Notes: generated by a model from the sequence alone, not told the origin. A DNA stretch of 64,000 nt from G963663775 sp963664255 (GCA_963664255.1 OY760938.1:2232001-2296000), one strand, 5' to 3'. Shown: positions 9,397 through 18,374, numbered from the stretch's first letter. Numbers and translations are program-made.

Positions 9397-10137
9397 ATGT
9401 CTGTTACATTGGCTATCTTTCTGTTTGTCGTACAATTTTCAGCCTTCATTATCAAAGGACTTGTTGGATTTGGAAATCCTCTGTTATCCAATCCTTTGAT
9501 GGCGATGCGGTTGAATAACAACGTCATCACACCTGGAAATCTGTTGCTGGATTTGCCTGTAAACACCTATATTGTGCTGAAAAACCGGAAATCATTTGAT
9601 GTTCGAGTGGCGTTACCGGTTGCTGTCTGCATCATTTTGGGTGTGATTCCGGGAACCTTGTTTTTAAAGCTAGGCTCTCCTTGGATGATTAAGGTTCTTC
9701 TGGGCATTTTTATCATCGGACTGGGGATTGAAATGCTGACACGGGATACCTCTAAAAAAGCCAACCCCTCCAAGCTTGCGCGAACCATCATTTCATTCCT
9801 TTCTGGCATTATGGCAGGTCTGTTTGGCATCAATCTGCTGTTTCTAGCCTATTTTGAACGTATTTCGGGGGATAGAAATGCATTTCGCAGCAATGTTTGC
9901 TTTGTGTTTCTGCTGGAAAACATCTTTCGGGCATTTTTTTATCTGATAAATGGTATGTTTAGCGTGATTTCGCTGCAAATCACAGCGATTTCGATTCCTG
10001 CAGCCGTTTTGGGTGTATGGGTTGGCAGTCGCATTGACCGCAGAATGCATGAGGATACCATCAAAAAAATGATTATTGCAATTTTCATTTTGGGTGGTGT
10101 CAGCATCCTAGTGAAGGCGCTGATTTTTAGGGCATAA
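9397..10137 (+). CDS. TauE/SafE-family membrane permease
   Basis: Polytopic membrane protein of 246 residues with about eight hydrophobic segments and the family pattern KGLVGFGNPLLSNPL near the N-terminus, with a second related half around GLFGINLLFLAYF. Family members export or import sulfite, sulfoacetate or other organic anions. The ATG at 9397 lies 7 nt after GTGAGGG; an in-frame ATG at 9370 would lie inside the regulator's coding end and lacks a site. It is co-transcribed with the AraC regulator (10-bp gap). The substrate is unknown; removal of an acidic end product of cyclitol breakdown is one possibility. Confidence 0.8.
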   Translation: MSVTLAIFLFVVQFSAFIIKGLVGFGNPLLSNPLMAMRLNNNVITPGNLLLDLPVNTYIVLKNRKSFDVRVALPVAVCIILGVIPGTLFLKLGSPWMIKVLLGIFIIGLGIEMLTRDTSKKANPSKLARTIISFLSGIMAGLFGINLLFLAYFERISGDRNAFRSNVCFVFLLENIFRAFFYLINGMFSVISLQITAISIPAAVLGVWVGSRIDRRMHEDTIKKMIIAIFILGGVSILVKALIFRA

Positions 10138-10188
10138 GGTTTTGAAAGCATCTGCGCATCAAATTTTCGTCTTTTCTGCGACTTTTCG

Positions 10189-10217
10189 TTGACAGATAAA
10201 GCGGAATATGCTATTCT
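10189..10217 (+). promoter_or_regulatory. Promoter of the L21 operon
   Basis: TTGACA at 10189-10194, a 17-bp spacer, and TATTCT at 10212-10217. It lies directly upstream of the L21 leader RNA. Confidence 0.85.
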
Positions 10218-10223
10218 ATAAAA

Positions 10224-10311
10224 AGCCGCATTGCGTGGGTTGCAAAGTTTTCCTGCCAAAGGAAACGCCTACAAGAGCGTGACTCTATCAAAGAAAGAGA
10301 GGTGCTACCGT
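10224..10311 (+). ncRNA. Ribosomal protein L21 leader RNA
   Basis: The 5' leader of rplU carries GCGTGGGTTGCAAAG followed by GGAAACGCCTACAAGAGCGTGACT, the conserved core I remember for the L21 leader of Firmicutes. The element is thought to let L21 (or a co-encoded protein) repress its own operon. GGAAACGC and GCGT can pair around CTACAAGA. It starts just after the predicted transcription start and ends at the rplU ribosome binding site. Confidence 0.7.
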
Positions 10312-10623
10312 ATGTATGCAATTTTAGAGACCGGTGGCAAGCAGTACAAAGTATCTGAAGGCGATGTAATCTATATCGAGAAGTTGGGTGCTGAAGACGG
10401 CTCCAGCGTAACATTTGATAAGGTTCTTGCAGTTGGAACCGGCGAAGGCTTGAAGGTTGGCGCACCGTACGTAGAAGGCGCAAGCGTTTCTGCAACGGTT
10501 GACAAGACCGGCAAGAAGAAGAAGATTCACATCTTCAAGATGAAGCCGAAGAAGGGCTATAGAAAACGTCAGGGTCATAGACAGCCTTATACAAAGGTTA
10601 CTATCAATGCCATTCAGGCATAA
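10312..10623 (+). CDS. rplU: 50S ribosomal protein L21
   Basis: Component of the large ribosomal subunit that binds 23S rRNA, 103 residues, normal length. It begins MYAILETGGKQYKV and contains the family end KPKKGYRKRQGHRQPYT. The ATG at 10312 follows GAGAGGTG; an upstream in-frame ATG at 10231 lies inside the leader RNA and was rejected. The prp and rpmA genes follow in the usual Firmicutes order, and the operon is probably controlled by the L21 leader. Confidence 0.97.
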   Translation: MYAILETGGKQYKVSEGDVIYIEKLGAEDGSSVTFDKVLAVGTGEGLKVGAPYVEGASVSATVDKTGKKKKIHIFKMKPKKGYRKRQGHRQPYTKVTINAIQA

Positions 10624-10626
10624 GCC

Positions 10627-10968
10627 ATGACCAAGGTGATTTTCAAAAAGCTGCGCGGCAATTTTAAAAACGTCACCGTATTCGGTCATGCCGATTATGC
10701 GGACGAAGGCGAAGATATTGTCTGTTCAGCAATTACAAGCGCAATCCAACTGCTCCATGTTTTTCTGGATGATGTGCTTTTGGTTGATGTTGATACCGAC
10801 GTTGACCAGAAAAAGGCCTACATCAGCATCACACTGCCGTCAGAAATGACGCAGGATGAGATGCGCGAAGCACAGCACGCATTGCGTGCGCTGCGGATGC
10901 ATTACGGAGAAATGGAAAAGCAATATGCGCAGTTTATCAATGTAACGGAGGTGCAATACGATGCTTAA
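10627..10968 (+). CDS. prp: Ribosomal-processing cysteine protease Prp
   Basis: Cysteine protease of 113 residues that cleaves the N-terminal extension of ribosomal protein L27, an essential step where L27 is extended. The catalytic histidine lies in FGHADYA and the catalytic cysteine in DIVCSAITSAIQ, the family pattern. It starts 3 bp after rplU and overlaps the start of rpmA by 8 bp. The adjacent L27 carries exactly the expected cleavable leader (LQFFA before HKKG), which supports the function. Confidence 0.93.
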   Translation: MTKVIFKKLRGNFKNVTVFGHADYADEGEDIVCSAITSAIQLLHVFLDDVLLVDVDTDVDQKKAYISITLPSEMTQDEMREAQHALRALRMHYGEMEKQYAQFINVTEVQYDA

Positions 10969-11242
10969 GATTAGCTTACAGTTTTTCGCTCATAAAAAGG
11001 GCGTTGGTTCTACAAAGAACGGTCGTGATTCTGAATCCAAGCGTCTTGGCGTAAAGCGTGCAGACGGTCAGGTTGTTCCGGCAGGTAACATTTTGGTTCG
11101 TCAGCGTGGAACCAAGATTCATCCGGGTACCAATGTTGGTATCGGATCTGACGATACCTTGTTTGCAAAGGTAACCGGTGTGGTTCGTTTTGAACGCGTC
11201 GGCAAGGACCGCAAAAAGGTTTCGGTTTACGAAGTTCAATAA
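10961..11242 (+). CDS. rpmA: 50S ribosomal protein L27 (with Prp-cleaved leader)
   Basis: Large-subunit ribosomal protein of 93 residues whose mature N-terminus reaches the peptidyl-transferase centre. The start MLKISLQFFA is the short Firmicutes extension; Prp is expected to cut after FFA to expose HKKGVGSTKNGRDS. The remainder (NILVRQRGTKIHPG, GIGSDDTLFA) is standard L27. It overlaps prp by 8 bp and is followed by a strong terminator. Confidence 0.97.
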   Translation: MLKISLQFFAHKKGVGSTKNGRDSESKRLGVKRADGQVVPAGNILVRQRGTKIHPGTNVGIGSDDTLFAKVTGVVRFERVGKDRKKVSVYEVQ

Positions 11243-11250
11243 GAAACGAC

Positions 11251-11288
11251 AAGTCTCAGGCTTCTAAAAAGGTCTGGGACTTTCTTTT
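11251..11288 (+). terminator. Intrinsic terminator after rpmA
   Basis: Nine-bp stem AAGTCTCAG / CTGGGACTT (one G-U pair) followed by TCTTTT. It ends the L21 operon 9 bp after the rpmA stop. obg starts 27 bp further on, so some read-through or a separate promoter is needed for obg. Confidence 0.85.
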
Positions 11289-11314
11289 CACTCGCAGAAA
11301 AAGGAGGAATTCCT

Positions 11315-12592
11315 ATGTTTATTGATGTGGCACATATTCGCATTACTTCTGGCAAGGGCGGCGATGGCAAGGTGCATTTTCATCGTGAAAAATATGTAGC
11401 ATCCGGTGGTCCGGATGGTGGTGACGGCGGCAAAGGCGGCAATATTGTGTTTCAAGTGGATGACAATTTGTCAACGCTGCTGGATTTTCGCTATAAAAAG
11501 AAGTATGCGGCGGCACCGGGTGAGCCTGGCGGCGGCAAGCGCTGCAGCGGCAAAGACGGGAAAGATTTGGTGATTCGTGTGCCGCGCGGCACGCTGATGC
11601 GGGACAGAGCAACCGGTCAGATTATCAAGGATCTTTCCGAGGATGCACCGTTTATTGCCGCAAAGGGTGGCAAAGGCGGTTGGGGCAACACTCATTTTGC
11701 AACACCAACACGACAGACCCCTCGCTTTGCAAAGCCGGGACAGCCGGGACAGCAGATGGAAATCACATTAGAATTGAAGCTTTTGGCGGATGTTGGTTTG
11801 GTTGGCTTTCCGAATGTCGGAAAATCTACCCTGCTGAGTGTGGTTTCTGCCGCTCGTCCCAAAATCGCAAATTACCATTTCACCACGTTGATTCCCAATT
11901 TGGGGGTGGTGCGTGTGGCAGAAGAGCAATCGTTTGTCATGGCGGATATTCCGGGCATTATTGAAGGCGCCAGTGAAGGCGCTGGGTTGGGGCATGATTT
12001 TCTGCGCCATGTAGACCGGTGCCGCTTGCTGCTGCATTTGGTCGATGCGTCCGGAAGTGAGGGACGCGACCCGATTCAAGATATTGAAACCATCAACGGC
12101 GAGTTGGCGGGCTATAATGCAGACCTGTCCACCCGTCCGCAAATCATCGTTGCCAATAAAACTGATTTGCTGGGCGAAGACAAGGAGCCGATTACGCGAT
12201 TAAAAGCATATACGGCTGAAAAAGGCTTTGATTTTCTGGAGCTGTCTGCGGCAACCAATCAAGGGGTGCAGGAGCTTGTGCGTAAAACGTGGGAAATGCT
12301 GCGCGAACTGCCGCCCATTACCGCGTATGAGCCGGAATATGTGGATACAGAGCATGTTGTCAGCGCACAAACAGATATTCAGATTGAAAAGGTTGATGAT
12401 AATTGCTATGTGGTCAGCGGTGCATGGGTAGATAAGCTGATGCTGTCGGTCAACACCGAGGACTATGAATCCCGTATGTATATGGACCGTATGCTGACAA
12501 GCGCGGGCGTTTATGCGCGCTTGGAACAGATGGAGATTCAAGAAGGGGACAGTGTTTTGGTGGGTGACATGGAGTTTGAATATATCCATTGA
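11315..12592 (+). CDS. obg: Obg family GTPase
   Basis: Essential GTPase linked to 50S subunit maturation and the stringent response, 425 residues. It has the glycine-rich Obg fold first (GGPDGGDGGKGGNIVF, about residues 30-50), then the G domain with P-loop GFPNVGKST (about 165) and DIPG, NKTD motifs, then the C-terminal OCT domain found in Gram-positive members. ATG 11315 follows AAAGGAGG. The rplU-prp-rpmA-obg order is conserved in Firmicutes. Confidence 0.96.
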   Translation: MFIDVAHIRITSGKGGDGKVHFHREKYVASGGPDGGDGGKGGNIVFQVDDNLSTLLDFRYKKKYAAAPGEPGGGKRCSGKDGKDLVIRVPRGTLMRDRATGQIIKDLSEDAPFIAAKGGKGGWGNTHFATPTRQTPRFAKPGQPGQQMEITLELKLLADVGLVGFPNVGKSTLLSVVSAARPKIANYHFTTLIPNLGVVRVAEEQSFVMADIPGIIEGASEGAGLGHDFLRHVDRCRLLLHLVDASGSEGRDPIQDIETINGELAGYNADLSTRPQIIVANKTDLLGEDKEPITRLKAYTAEKGFDFLELSAATNQGVQELVRKTWEMLRELPPITAYEPEYVDTEHVVSAQTDIQIEKVDDNCYVVSGAWVDKLMLSVNTEDYESRMYMDRMLTSAGVYARLEQMEIQEGDSVLVGDMEFEYIH

Positions 12593-12641
12593 CACAGCAC
12601 GCTATCCGCAAAAAATGCAGCCATAATGGCTTAAAATGTGC

Positions 12642-12679
12642 AAAAAACTGGTTTCGCAAATAAGCGATACTGGTTTTTT
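12642..12679 (+). terminator. Possible terminator after obg
   Basis: AAAAAAC and GTTTTTT flank a small TTCGC/GCGAT stem, and the right arm runs into GTTGTTTT. The stem has internal loops, so the call is weak, but no better terminator was found in the 300 bp between obg and the next gene. Confidence 0.35.
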
Positions 12680-12763
12680 GTTGTTTTGCAGGAAGGATGT
12701 ATCAAAAGCAAAGTTGTTTTCCGTGTTTCTTGCAGATTTATTGTACCAAACGCTACAAATATA

Positions 12764-12772
12764 TGCTATAAT
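12764..12772 (+). promoter_or_regulatory. Extended -10 promoter for the lipoprotein/two-component operon
   Basis: TGC-TATAAT (12764-12772), an extended -10 element with no well-spaced -35. It lies 119 bp upstream of the lipoprotein start, in the only gap before that operon. Confidence 0.55.
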
Positions 12773-12891
12773 AAAAGTATTATCAAAGGGCGATGGGGTT
12801 GTTTTGGATACCGGCTGCATTCGCCATAAATTGTGAACGGTAATTGAAATTTCCATTGTATAGAGGAAATCCCTGGTGTATGGAGGGGAAA

Positions 12892-14217
12892 ATGCGTCAT
12901 ATTCTCAAACTATCGATTGCTGCAGTGGTCTTTTGCCTGCTTTGCGGATGCTCGGTGCTGACCGGAGATGATTTGCTGCAGGCACCGAAGCCAACCAAAA
13001 ATTACATAGCCTTGCAAACGGAATTGGAGCGGGTTCTGAGCACTGGCGCAGTTTACGCTTCCCCCATATCCGGACAAAATCGCAATACCGTACAGCTGAA
13101 GGATTTGGACGGTGATGGCGAAGAAGAAGCCATTGCACTTTTTAGAGAATCTAGCACCAGTACAAAATTTTGGGTCTATGTGTATAAAAAAATTGGAGAT
13201 GCCTATATCCAGATGGGCATGATTACCGGAAACGGCACGGCGATGGAGTCGATTGATTACCCTGTACTCACGCCGGACGGCAAACGGGGAATTGTCATCG
13301 CGTGGCAGCTGGTGCAGGATGGCACCACAGGGCTGAGCGTGTCTGCTTTGCAGGGGGCACAGCTGGTGACGCTGCAGGAAACCGAATATAACTCATTTGA
13401 ACTGATTGATTTAGACAAAGATGGTGCAGACGAATTGGTGACGGTGAACTTGGATGCACAAGGCAAAAAAAATGCACGGATGTATGATTACAGTGGTGAA
13501 AAAATGCCGATGGTTGGCGAAGCGGCATTAAATGTAGAAGCCACCAGCATTGTACGTGTCCAAAGCGGGTATGCATTGGGGGGACAGCCGGCGGTCTTTG
13601 TGGAGGAAAAAAATGATTCCGGCGTGGGTTTGATGACAGATATTTACATCTACCAAGAGGGGATGTTCCGTAATTGTGCGCTGGAAACCGAACAAAATCT
13701 GGGATATAGCACGTATCGTCCGGTGCCGATTTATGCCATCGACATCAATGGAGATAATATGATTGACATTCCACGTGCCAAGTTAACACCGGGTTATTCT
13801 TCTGATTCCCTAGACCCGCAATACTATTTAGAATGGTATACGTATGGTGTGAGCGCATCACAAAAGGTCAAAATTACCTACCAAAGCCAACTCGAGGAAT
13901 GGATGCTGGACATTCCGGAAGCATGGCAGGCTGCGGTGAAGGTGCAGCACACGATGCAAAGCGCGGGTGTGGCTTGCACGACATTTTCACAGGAATTAGC
14001 GGATGGAAGCAGCGTTCCACTGCTGAACATTTATTATTTAACCGGAGAAATGCGCGCATATTATGCACAGAATGAGGAGATGCTGTCGCTCAAAGCTTCG
14101 GATTCTGCTGTATACACAGCGTTCATTCCAGCAGAGGCGTCGAAAAGCAACTTGTATGTTAACATTGACCAAGTGCGCGATATGTTTGCGCTGGTCACAC
14201 AGGAATGGTCAAGATGA
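12892..14217 (+). CDS. Lipoprotein with FG-GAP/VCBS-like acidic repeats, function unknown
   Basis: Predicted exported lipoprotein of 441 residues. The signal peptide ends LLCGC (lipidated Cys20). The body has three calcium-loop-like acidic motifs, DLDGDGEEEA, DLDKDGADELV and DINGDNMIDI, which resemble the FG-GAP/VCBS beta-propeller repeats of extracellular proteins. ATG 12892 follows GGAGGGG; an earlier in-frame ATG at 12844 has no site and would bury the signal peptide. The response regulator gene starts 48 bp later, so this may be a sensory or target lipoprotein of that two-component system. I recognise no enzymatic motif. Confidence 0.75.
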   Translation: MRHILKLSIAAVVFCLLCGCSVLTGDDLLQAPKPTKNYIALQTELERVLSTGAVYASPISGQNRNTVQLKDLDGDGEEEAIALFRESSTSTKFWVYVYKKIGDAYIQMGMITGNGTAMESIDYPVLTPDGKRGIVIAWQLVQDGTTGLSVSALQGAQLVTLQETEYNSFELIDLDKDGADELVTVNLDAQGKKNARMYDYSGEKMPMVGEAALNVEATSIVRVQSGYALGGQPAVFVEEKNDSGVGLMTDIYIYQEGMFRNCALETEQNLGYSTYRPVPIYAIDINGDNMIDIPRAKLTPGYSSDSLDPQYYLEWYTYGVSASQKVKITYQSQLEEWMLDIPEAWQAAVKVQHTMQSAGVACTTFSQELADGSSVPLLNIYYLTGEMRAYYAQNEEMLSLKASDSAVYTAFIPAEASKSNLYVNIDQVRDMFALVTQEWSR

Positions 14218-14265
14218 TTGGAAAAGAACGGCGATACCGCAGGAAGGTCAAGGGGATAGCATATT

Positions 14266-14955
14266 ATGAAACGCAAGATTCTAGTGTTGGAAGATGAAGA
14301 TAGCATCCGAAGCTTTGTGGTACTGAATCTCAAGCGCGCTGGGTATGAAGTGATAGAAGCGGCGAGCGGAGAGCAGGCGGTTGAAAAATATGAGCAGGAA
14401 ACAGATATTTCCGTTGCCGTGTTGGACGTGATGCTGCCGGGCATTGACGGATATGAAGTTTGCCGCATTTTGCGCACCAAAGGCTATGCGGCGGGCATTA
14501 TTATGCTGACGGCGCGTGTACAGGAAAATGACAAGGTCACCGGACTTATGACGGGGGCAGATGATTATGTTACGAAGCCGTTTTCTGTTGTGGAATTGGT
14601 AGCGCGTGTGGACGCCTTGTATCGGCGCGTGGCGGGCAGTGTGTTCGGCGAAGAGGATATTATCAAATCCGGTCCGTTCCGTTTGAATCTTCGCGCAAGA
14701 GAAGTGCAGAAAAACGGCGCAAAGGTCGAATTGACACAGATTGAATATGGGATTTTAAAGGCATTTATGCAGAATATCGGCAAGGCACTTTCGCGAGATG
14801 ACCTGCTCGAAATGGTGTGGGGACATCATTATGTCGGGGAGCTGAAAATTGTAGATGTTAACATTCGTCGTCTGCGCATTAAAATAGAGGATGATCCAGC
14901 AAATCCGAAATATATTTCTACGGTGCGCGGATATGGATATATGTGGTCAGTATGA
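14266..14955 (+). CDS. OmpR/PhoB-family response regulator
   Basis: Two-component response regulator, 229 residues. The receiver domain carries the acidic pair in LEDED (about residues 7-10), the phospho-acceptor Asp in VAVLDVMLPG (about 54), and the Lys of VTKPFS. The C-terminal winged helix ends RLRIKIEDDPANPKYISTVR, the OmpR pattern. Its stop overlaps the start of the histidine kinase by 4 bp, so the pair is translationally coupled. Upstream is a lipoprotein gene and downstream DUF1385 and prmC. The stimulus is unknown. Confidence 0.94.
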   Translation: MKRKILVLEDEDSIRSFVVLNLKRAGYEVIEAASGEQAVEKYEQETDISVAVLDVMLPGIDGYEVCRILRTKGYAAGIIMLTARVQENDKVTGLMTGADDYVTKPFSVVELVARVDALYRRVAGSVFGEEDIIKSGPFRLNLRAREVQKNGAKVELTQIEYGILKAFMQNIGKALSRDDLLEMVWGHHYVGELKIVDVNIRRLRIKIEDDPANPKYISTVRGYGYMWSV

Positions 14956-16478
14956 AATATCGAAGAAAAAAAATCGCGGCAGCCAATGTGCCGCAAACAG
15001 AACTGAAGGTACAGCATTCTCCAGGAGGACTGAAAGGTCGATGGCTCATCAATTCACTTTCCTTTGTGGTGGTGATTTTGGCGGCCGTGATTATCATTGT
15101 GTCTATGGGTGTCAGCAATTACTATTATGCAACGTTGCGTGCAAATCTGTTGGGTTCTGCAACAAATACAGCATCATCCTTTGAAAAGTATTTGATGCAG
15201 ACACAAGAGCAATTTTATTCCAATGCAGAGAAATATGTGGCGGATTTTGAAAAAAAAGACAAGTTGGAAGTGCAGTTTATCAATTCCTATGGACAAATTT
15301 TCCTTTCTACCTCTGGTTTGACAACCGATTCGATACCGGGCACAGAGGATGTGGAAAAGGCGATTGGCGAAAAAAAAACCAGTGTCTGGATTGGAGAAGA
15401 TGCGCTGTCTGGCGAGCGTGTTATGAGTGTAACAGCACCGCTGCGCACGGAAGCAGGGGTACAGATTGGTGCAGTGCGATATATTACCTCCTTGGACATT
15501 GTCGAGCGACAAATTAAATTTTTTGTACTGATTGCCATCGGTGCCTGTATGCTGTTTTTGGTATTGGTGGTGCTATCAAACCATTATTTTATCAAATCGA
15601 TTGTAGAGCCTGTCATGAAAATCAGCGTCATTGCCAGCGAAATTGCCGCTGGGCGCTATGGTATGCGGCTGCACAAAGTGTATGATGACGAGATAGGGCA
15701 GTTGTGCGATACCATCAACTATATGTCGGATGAAATCAGCCGTGCGGAGCGCATCAAAAATGATTTCATTTCGTCCGTATCGCATGAGTTGCGCACGCCG
15801 CTCACTGCCATTGGCGGCTGGAGCGAAACACTCATTGCAGGTGGTGCGCAAGACCCGGATGAGGTGATGCAGGGGCTGGAAATCATCCAAAAGGAAAGCA
15901 AACGACTCACTCAGATGGTGGAAGAATTGCTGGATTTTGGACGAATCGAAAGCGGTCGTATGAAATTGGTAGTCGAAAATTTTGATGTGTCTTTGGAGCT
16001 GTATGAGGCAATTTATATGTACGAAAGCCTTCTGGAAGATACCGGAATGCGTGTCGACTATCATAAAATGGACAAAAGTTATTTGATTAGCGGCGACCGA
16101 CATCGCATCAAGCAGGTTTTTCTCAATGTCATTGACAATGCCGCAAAATATGGACGCGACGGCGGACGAATCGTCGTCACCATTGACTGCATCGAAAATC
16201 AGGTAGTGGTGGGGGTACGCGATTGGGGTGCCGGTATTCCAGAATCTGAATTGCCGTTTATCAAGGATAAGTTTTATAAAGGCAGCTCCAAACAGCGCGG
16301 CAGTGGCATTGGTTTGGCAGTGACCGATGAGATTGTGAAGCTGCACGGAGGCACATTGACGATTGAAAGCACCGTGGGCGAGGGGACAGCGGTAACGATT
16401 GCGTTGCCGGCATTGTCCCTCCACACGGCATTGGGGGTGGAAGGCCTTACAGAACACACAGAGGAGATGGCAAAATGA
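14952..16478 (+). CDS. Membrane sensor histidine kinase
   Basis: Partner kinase of the preceding regulator, 508 residues. The order is: cytoplasmic start, membrane segment (about 38-58), extracellular domain of about 120 residues, membrane segment (about 190-212), HAMP, HisKA with the phosphorylated His in SSVSHELRTPLTAIG, and the HATPase with DNAAKYG, WGAGIP and GSGIGLAV. The ATG at 14952 overlaps the regulator stop (ATGA). A GTG at 14943 is also in frame but gives no better site. The next gene overlaps its stop by 4 bp, so kinase and DUF1385 protein are co-translated. Confidence 0.94.
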   Translation: MKYRRKKIAAANVPQTELKVQHSPGGLKGRWLINSLSFVVVILAAVIIIVSMGVSNYYYATLRANLLGSATNTASSFEKYLMQTQEQFYSNAEKYVADFEKKDKLEVQFINSYGQIFLSTSGLTTDSIPGTEDVEKAIGEKKTSVWIGEDALSGERVMSVTAPLRTEAGVQIGAVRYITSLDIVERQIKFFVLIAIGACMLFLVLVVLSNHYFIKSIVEPVMKISVIASEIAAGRYGMRLHKVYDDEIGQLCDTINYMSDEISRAERIKNDFISSVSHELRTPLTAIGGWSETLIAGGAQDPDEVMQGLEIIQKESKRLTQMVEELLDFGRIESGRMKLVVENFDVSLELYEAIYMYESLLEDTGMRVDYHKMDKSYLISGDRHRIKQVFLNVIDNAAKYGRDGGRIVVTIDCIENQVVVGVRDWGAGIPESELPFIKDKFYKGSSKQRGSGIGLAVTDEIVKLHGGTLTIESTVGEGTAVTIALPALSLHTALGVEGLTEHTEEMAK

Positions 16479-17425
16479 GCACGCAGAAAGGCAATTCACA
16501 AAAAAAAACTACCATTGGCGGCCAAGCGATTATTGAAGGCATTGTCATGAAGGGTCCGCGCAAATCTTGCACGGTTGTGCGCAAGCCAGATGGAGAATTG
16601 GTGATTGAAGAAAAGGATACCCCACCCCTTGCAGAAAAATATAAAGTTTTGGGTGCTCCCCTTGTGCGAGGTGCTGTGACGCTGTTCGCTGCAATGAAGG
16701 ACGGCATGGAGGCAATCAACTTTTCCGCACAGTTTTTTGAGGAGGACGAAAACCCCTCTAAATTTGAAATTTGGCTGGAAAGCAAGGTGGGCTCTAAGAA
16801 TTTAGAGAAATTGCTGCTCGGTATTGGCTCAGCATTTGGTGTTATCATTCCGGTGTTGCTCTTTTTCTTTCTGCCAACCCTGCTGACAAGCTTTTTGGGA
16901 CAAGATACGCCACAAGTGTTGCGCAATCTTGCAGAAGGCACGGTTCGCATTGTGATTTTTCTGCTGTTCATGTGGGTAATTTCGCACATGAAGGACATTC
17001 AGAGAACCTTTTCGTACCATGGCGCAGAGCATAAAACCATTTTCTGCTATGAAGCAGGACAGGCACTGACGGTGGAAAATGTGCGAAAACAGGAGCGGTT
17101 TCATCCAAGATGCGGCACAAGCTTCTTATTTGTGGTGATTATCATTTCGATTTTGGTTTCATCGGTCGTTTTCTCGCTACTGCCGCCCTTAACGCCGCTG
17201 TATCGCATTGTGGGACATTTGGTTCTGCTGCCGATTGTTGTGGGGCTCTCGTATGAAATCAACCGATTTGCCGGACGGCATGACAATTTGCTGACGCATC
17301 TGCTGCGTTGGCCAGGCTTGCGTTTACAGAGGCTGACGGTATTTGAACCGGATGATAGCATGATTGAAGTAGCGATTTCTGCGATGGAGCACGTCATTCC
17401 GACAGATGATTCGGATGCATGGTGA
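16475..17425 (+). CDS. DUF1385 (YqhQ-like) membrane protein
   Basis: Integral membrane protein of 316 residues in the DUF1385 family, function not established. The family start GGQAIIEGIVMKGP is clear, as are YHGAEHKTIFCYE and the later HPRCGTSFLF motif with conserved His and Cys that could bind a metal. About four or five membrane segments lie between residues 115 and 270. Its ATG overlaps the histidine kinase stop (ATGA). It is followed after 61 bp by prmC, the usual neighbour of this family in Firmicutes. Confidence 0.88.
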   Translation: MSTQKGNSQKKTTIGGQAIIEGIVMKGPRKSCTVVRKPDGELVIEEKDTPPLAEKYKVLGAPLVRGAVTLFAAMKDGMEAINFSAQFFEEDENPSKFEIWLESKVGSKNLEKLLLGIGSAFGVIIPVLLFFFLPTLLTSFLGQDTPQVLRNLAEGTVRIVIFLLFMWVISHMKDIQRTFSYHGAEHKTIFCYEAGQALTVENVRKQERFHPRCGTSFLFVVIIISILVSSVVFSLLPPLTPLYRIVGHLVLLPIVVGLSYEINRFAGRHDNLLTHLLRWPGLRLQRLTVFEPDDSMIEVAISAMEHVIPTDDSDAW

Positions 17426-17486
17426 CCTAGAAGCATCGTCATGTACAACAGGATTCGCAGAGTGTTTATAAGTGGAGAATTTGGAT

Positions 17487-18374
17487 ATGACAATGACACT
17501 GAATGATTTATATATCACGCTGCGAAAGCGTTTCAAACAAGAGGGCGTACCACAGCCTGATTTGGAAGCACGGGAATTGGTGGCATTTGCGGCAAATGCC
17601 GATAAAACACAAACCGCGAATTGGGCATATCTATATTTGGCGGATAAAACGCTCTCCTATGCAGAAGAATTGGCAGCGCGCCATATTGCAGGCGAGCCGT
17701 TGGCATATCTGCTGGGTGAATGGGATTTTTATGGCATGACCTTCAAAGTGACACCGGATGTGCTGATTCCAAGACAGGATACCGAGTGCTTGTGTGAGCT
17801 TGCCATCCAGTATGCAAAGCAGGTGGTCAACCCGCGCGTATTGGATTTGTGCTGTGGCAGTGGCTGTCTGGGCATTGCACTGCTCAAATATGTGGAGGAT
17901 GCGCGTGCAACTGCGGTCGATATTTCAGAAGACGCGTTGAAAATCACGTGGGAAAATGCGCTTCGCCATGATGTTGGCGGGCATCTGATGGCGGTGCGCG
18001 GGAATGCATTGGAGCTGCCAAGCCAAAACCTGGGTCGCTTCCATTTGCTGATTTCCAATCCACCCTATATTACCGCCCGCGAAATGTGGGAACTGGACAG
18101 CAGTGTGAAAAATTATGAACCGGAGCTTGCCTTGTTTGGCGGCAATGATGGCTTGGATTTTTATCGCAGCATTGCCACCAAGTGGTGTGAGGCGATGCTG
18201 CCGGGCGGTATGCTGATGGTGGAATGTGGGTATCAGCAGGCAGCACAGGTGGCAGCTATTCTGGAGGAATATGGATGGAAGAGCGTTGAAATCAAAAAAG
18301 ACCTAAATGAGGTGCCGCGCATTGTCATGGCGATGGCTTCGTTTGATACTATGGAAACAATGATACGTTTATAA
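17487..18374 (+). CDS. prmC: Release factor glutamine N5-methyltransferase
   Basis: Methylates the glutamine of the GGQ motif in release factors RF1 and RF2, improving termination. It has 295 residues: an N-terminal helical domain that ends in PLAYLLGEWDFYG, then the SAM-binding Rossmann fold with VLDLCCGSGCLGI and the active-site NPPY of LLISNPPYI. ATG 17487 lies 9 nt after GGAG; a GTG at 17472 is further upstream without a site. It follows the DUF1385 gene in the same direction. prfA is not in the window. Confidence 0.93.
   Translation: MTMTLNDLYITLRKRFKQEGVPQPDLEARELVAFAANADKTQTANWAYLYLADKTLSYAEELAARHIAGEPLAYLLGEWDFYGMTFKVTPDVLIPRQDTECLCELAIQYAKQVVNPRVLDLCCGSGCLGIALLKYVEDARATAVDISEDALKITWENALRHDVGGHLMAVRGNALELPSQNLGRFHLLISNPPYITAREMWELDSSVKNYEPELALFGGNDGLDFYRSIATKWCEAMLPGGMLMVECGYQQAAQVAAILEEYGWKSVEIKKDLNEVPRIVMAMASFDTMETMIRL

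Noticed and set aside
15576..16499. 307-codon frame antisense to the histidine kinase
   Set aside because: Fully inside a well-supported kinase gene on the other strand, with a composition typical of an antisense shadow.
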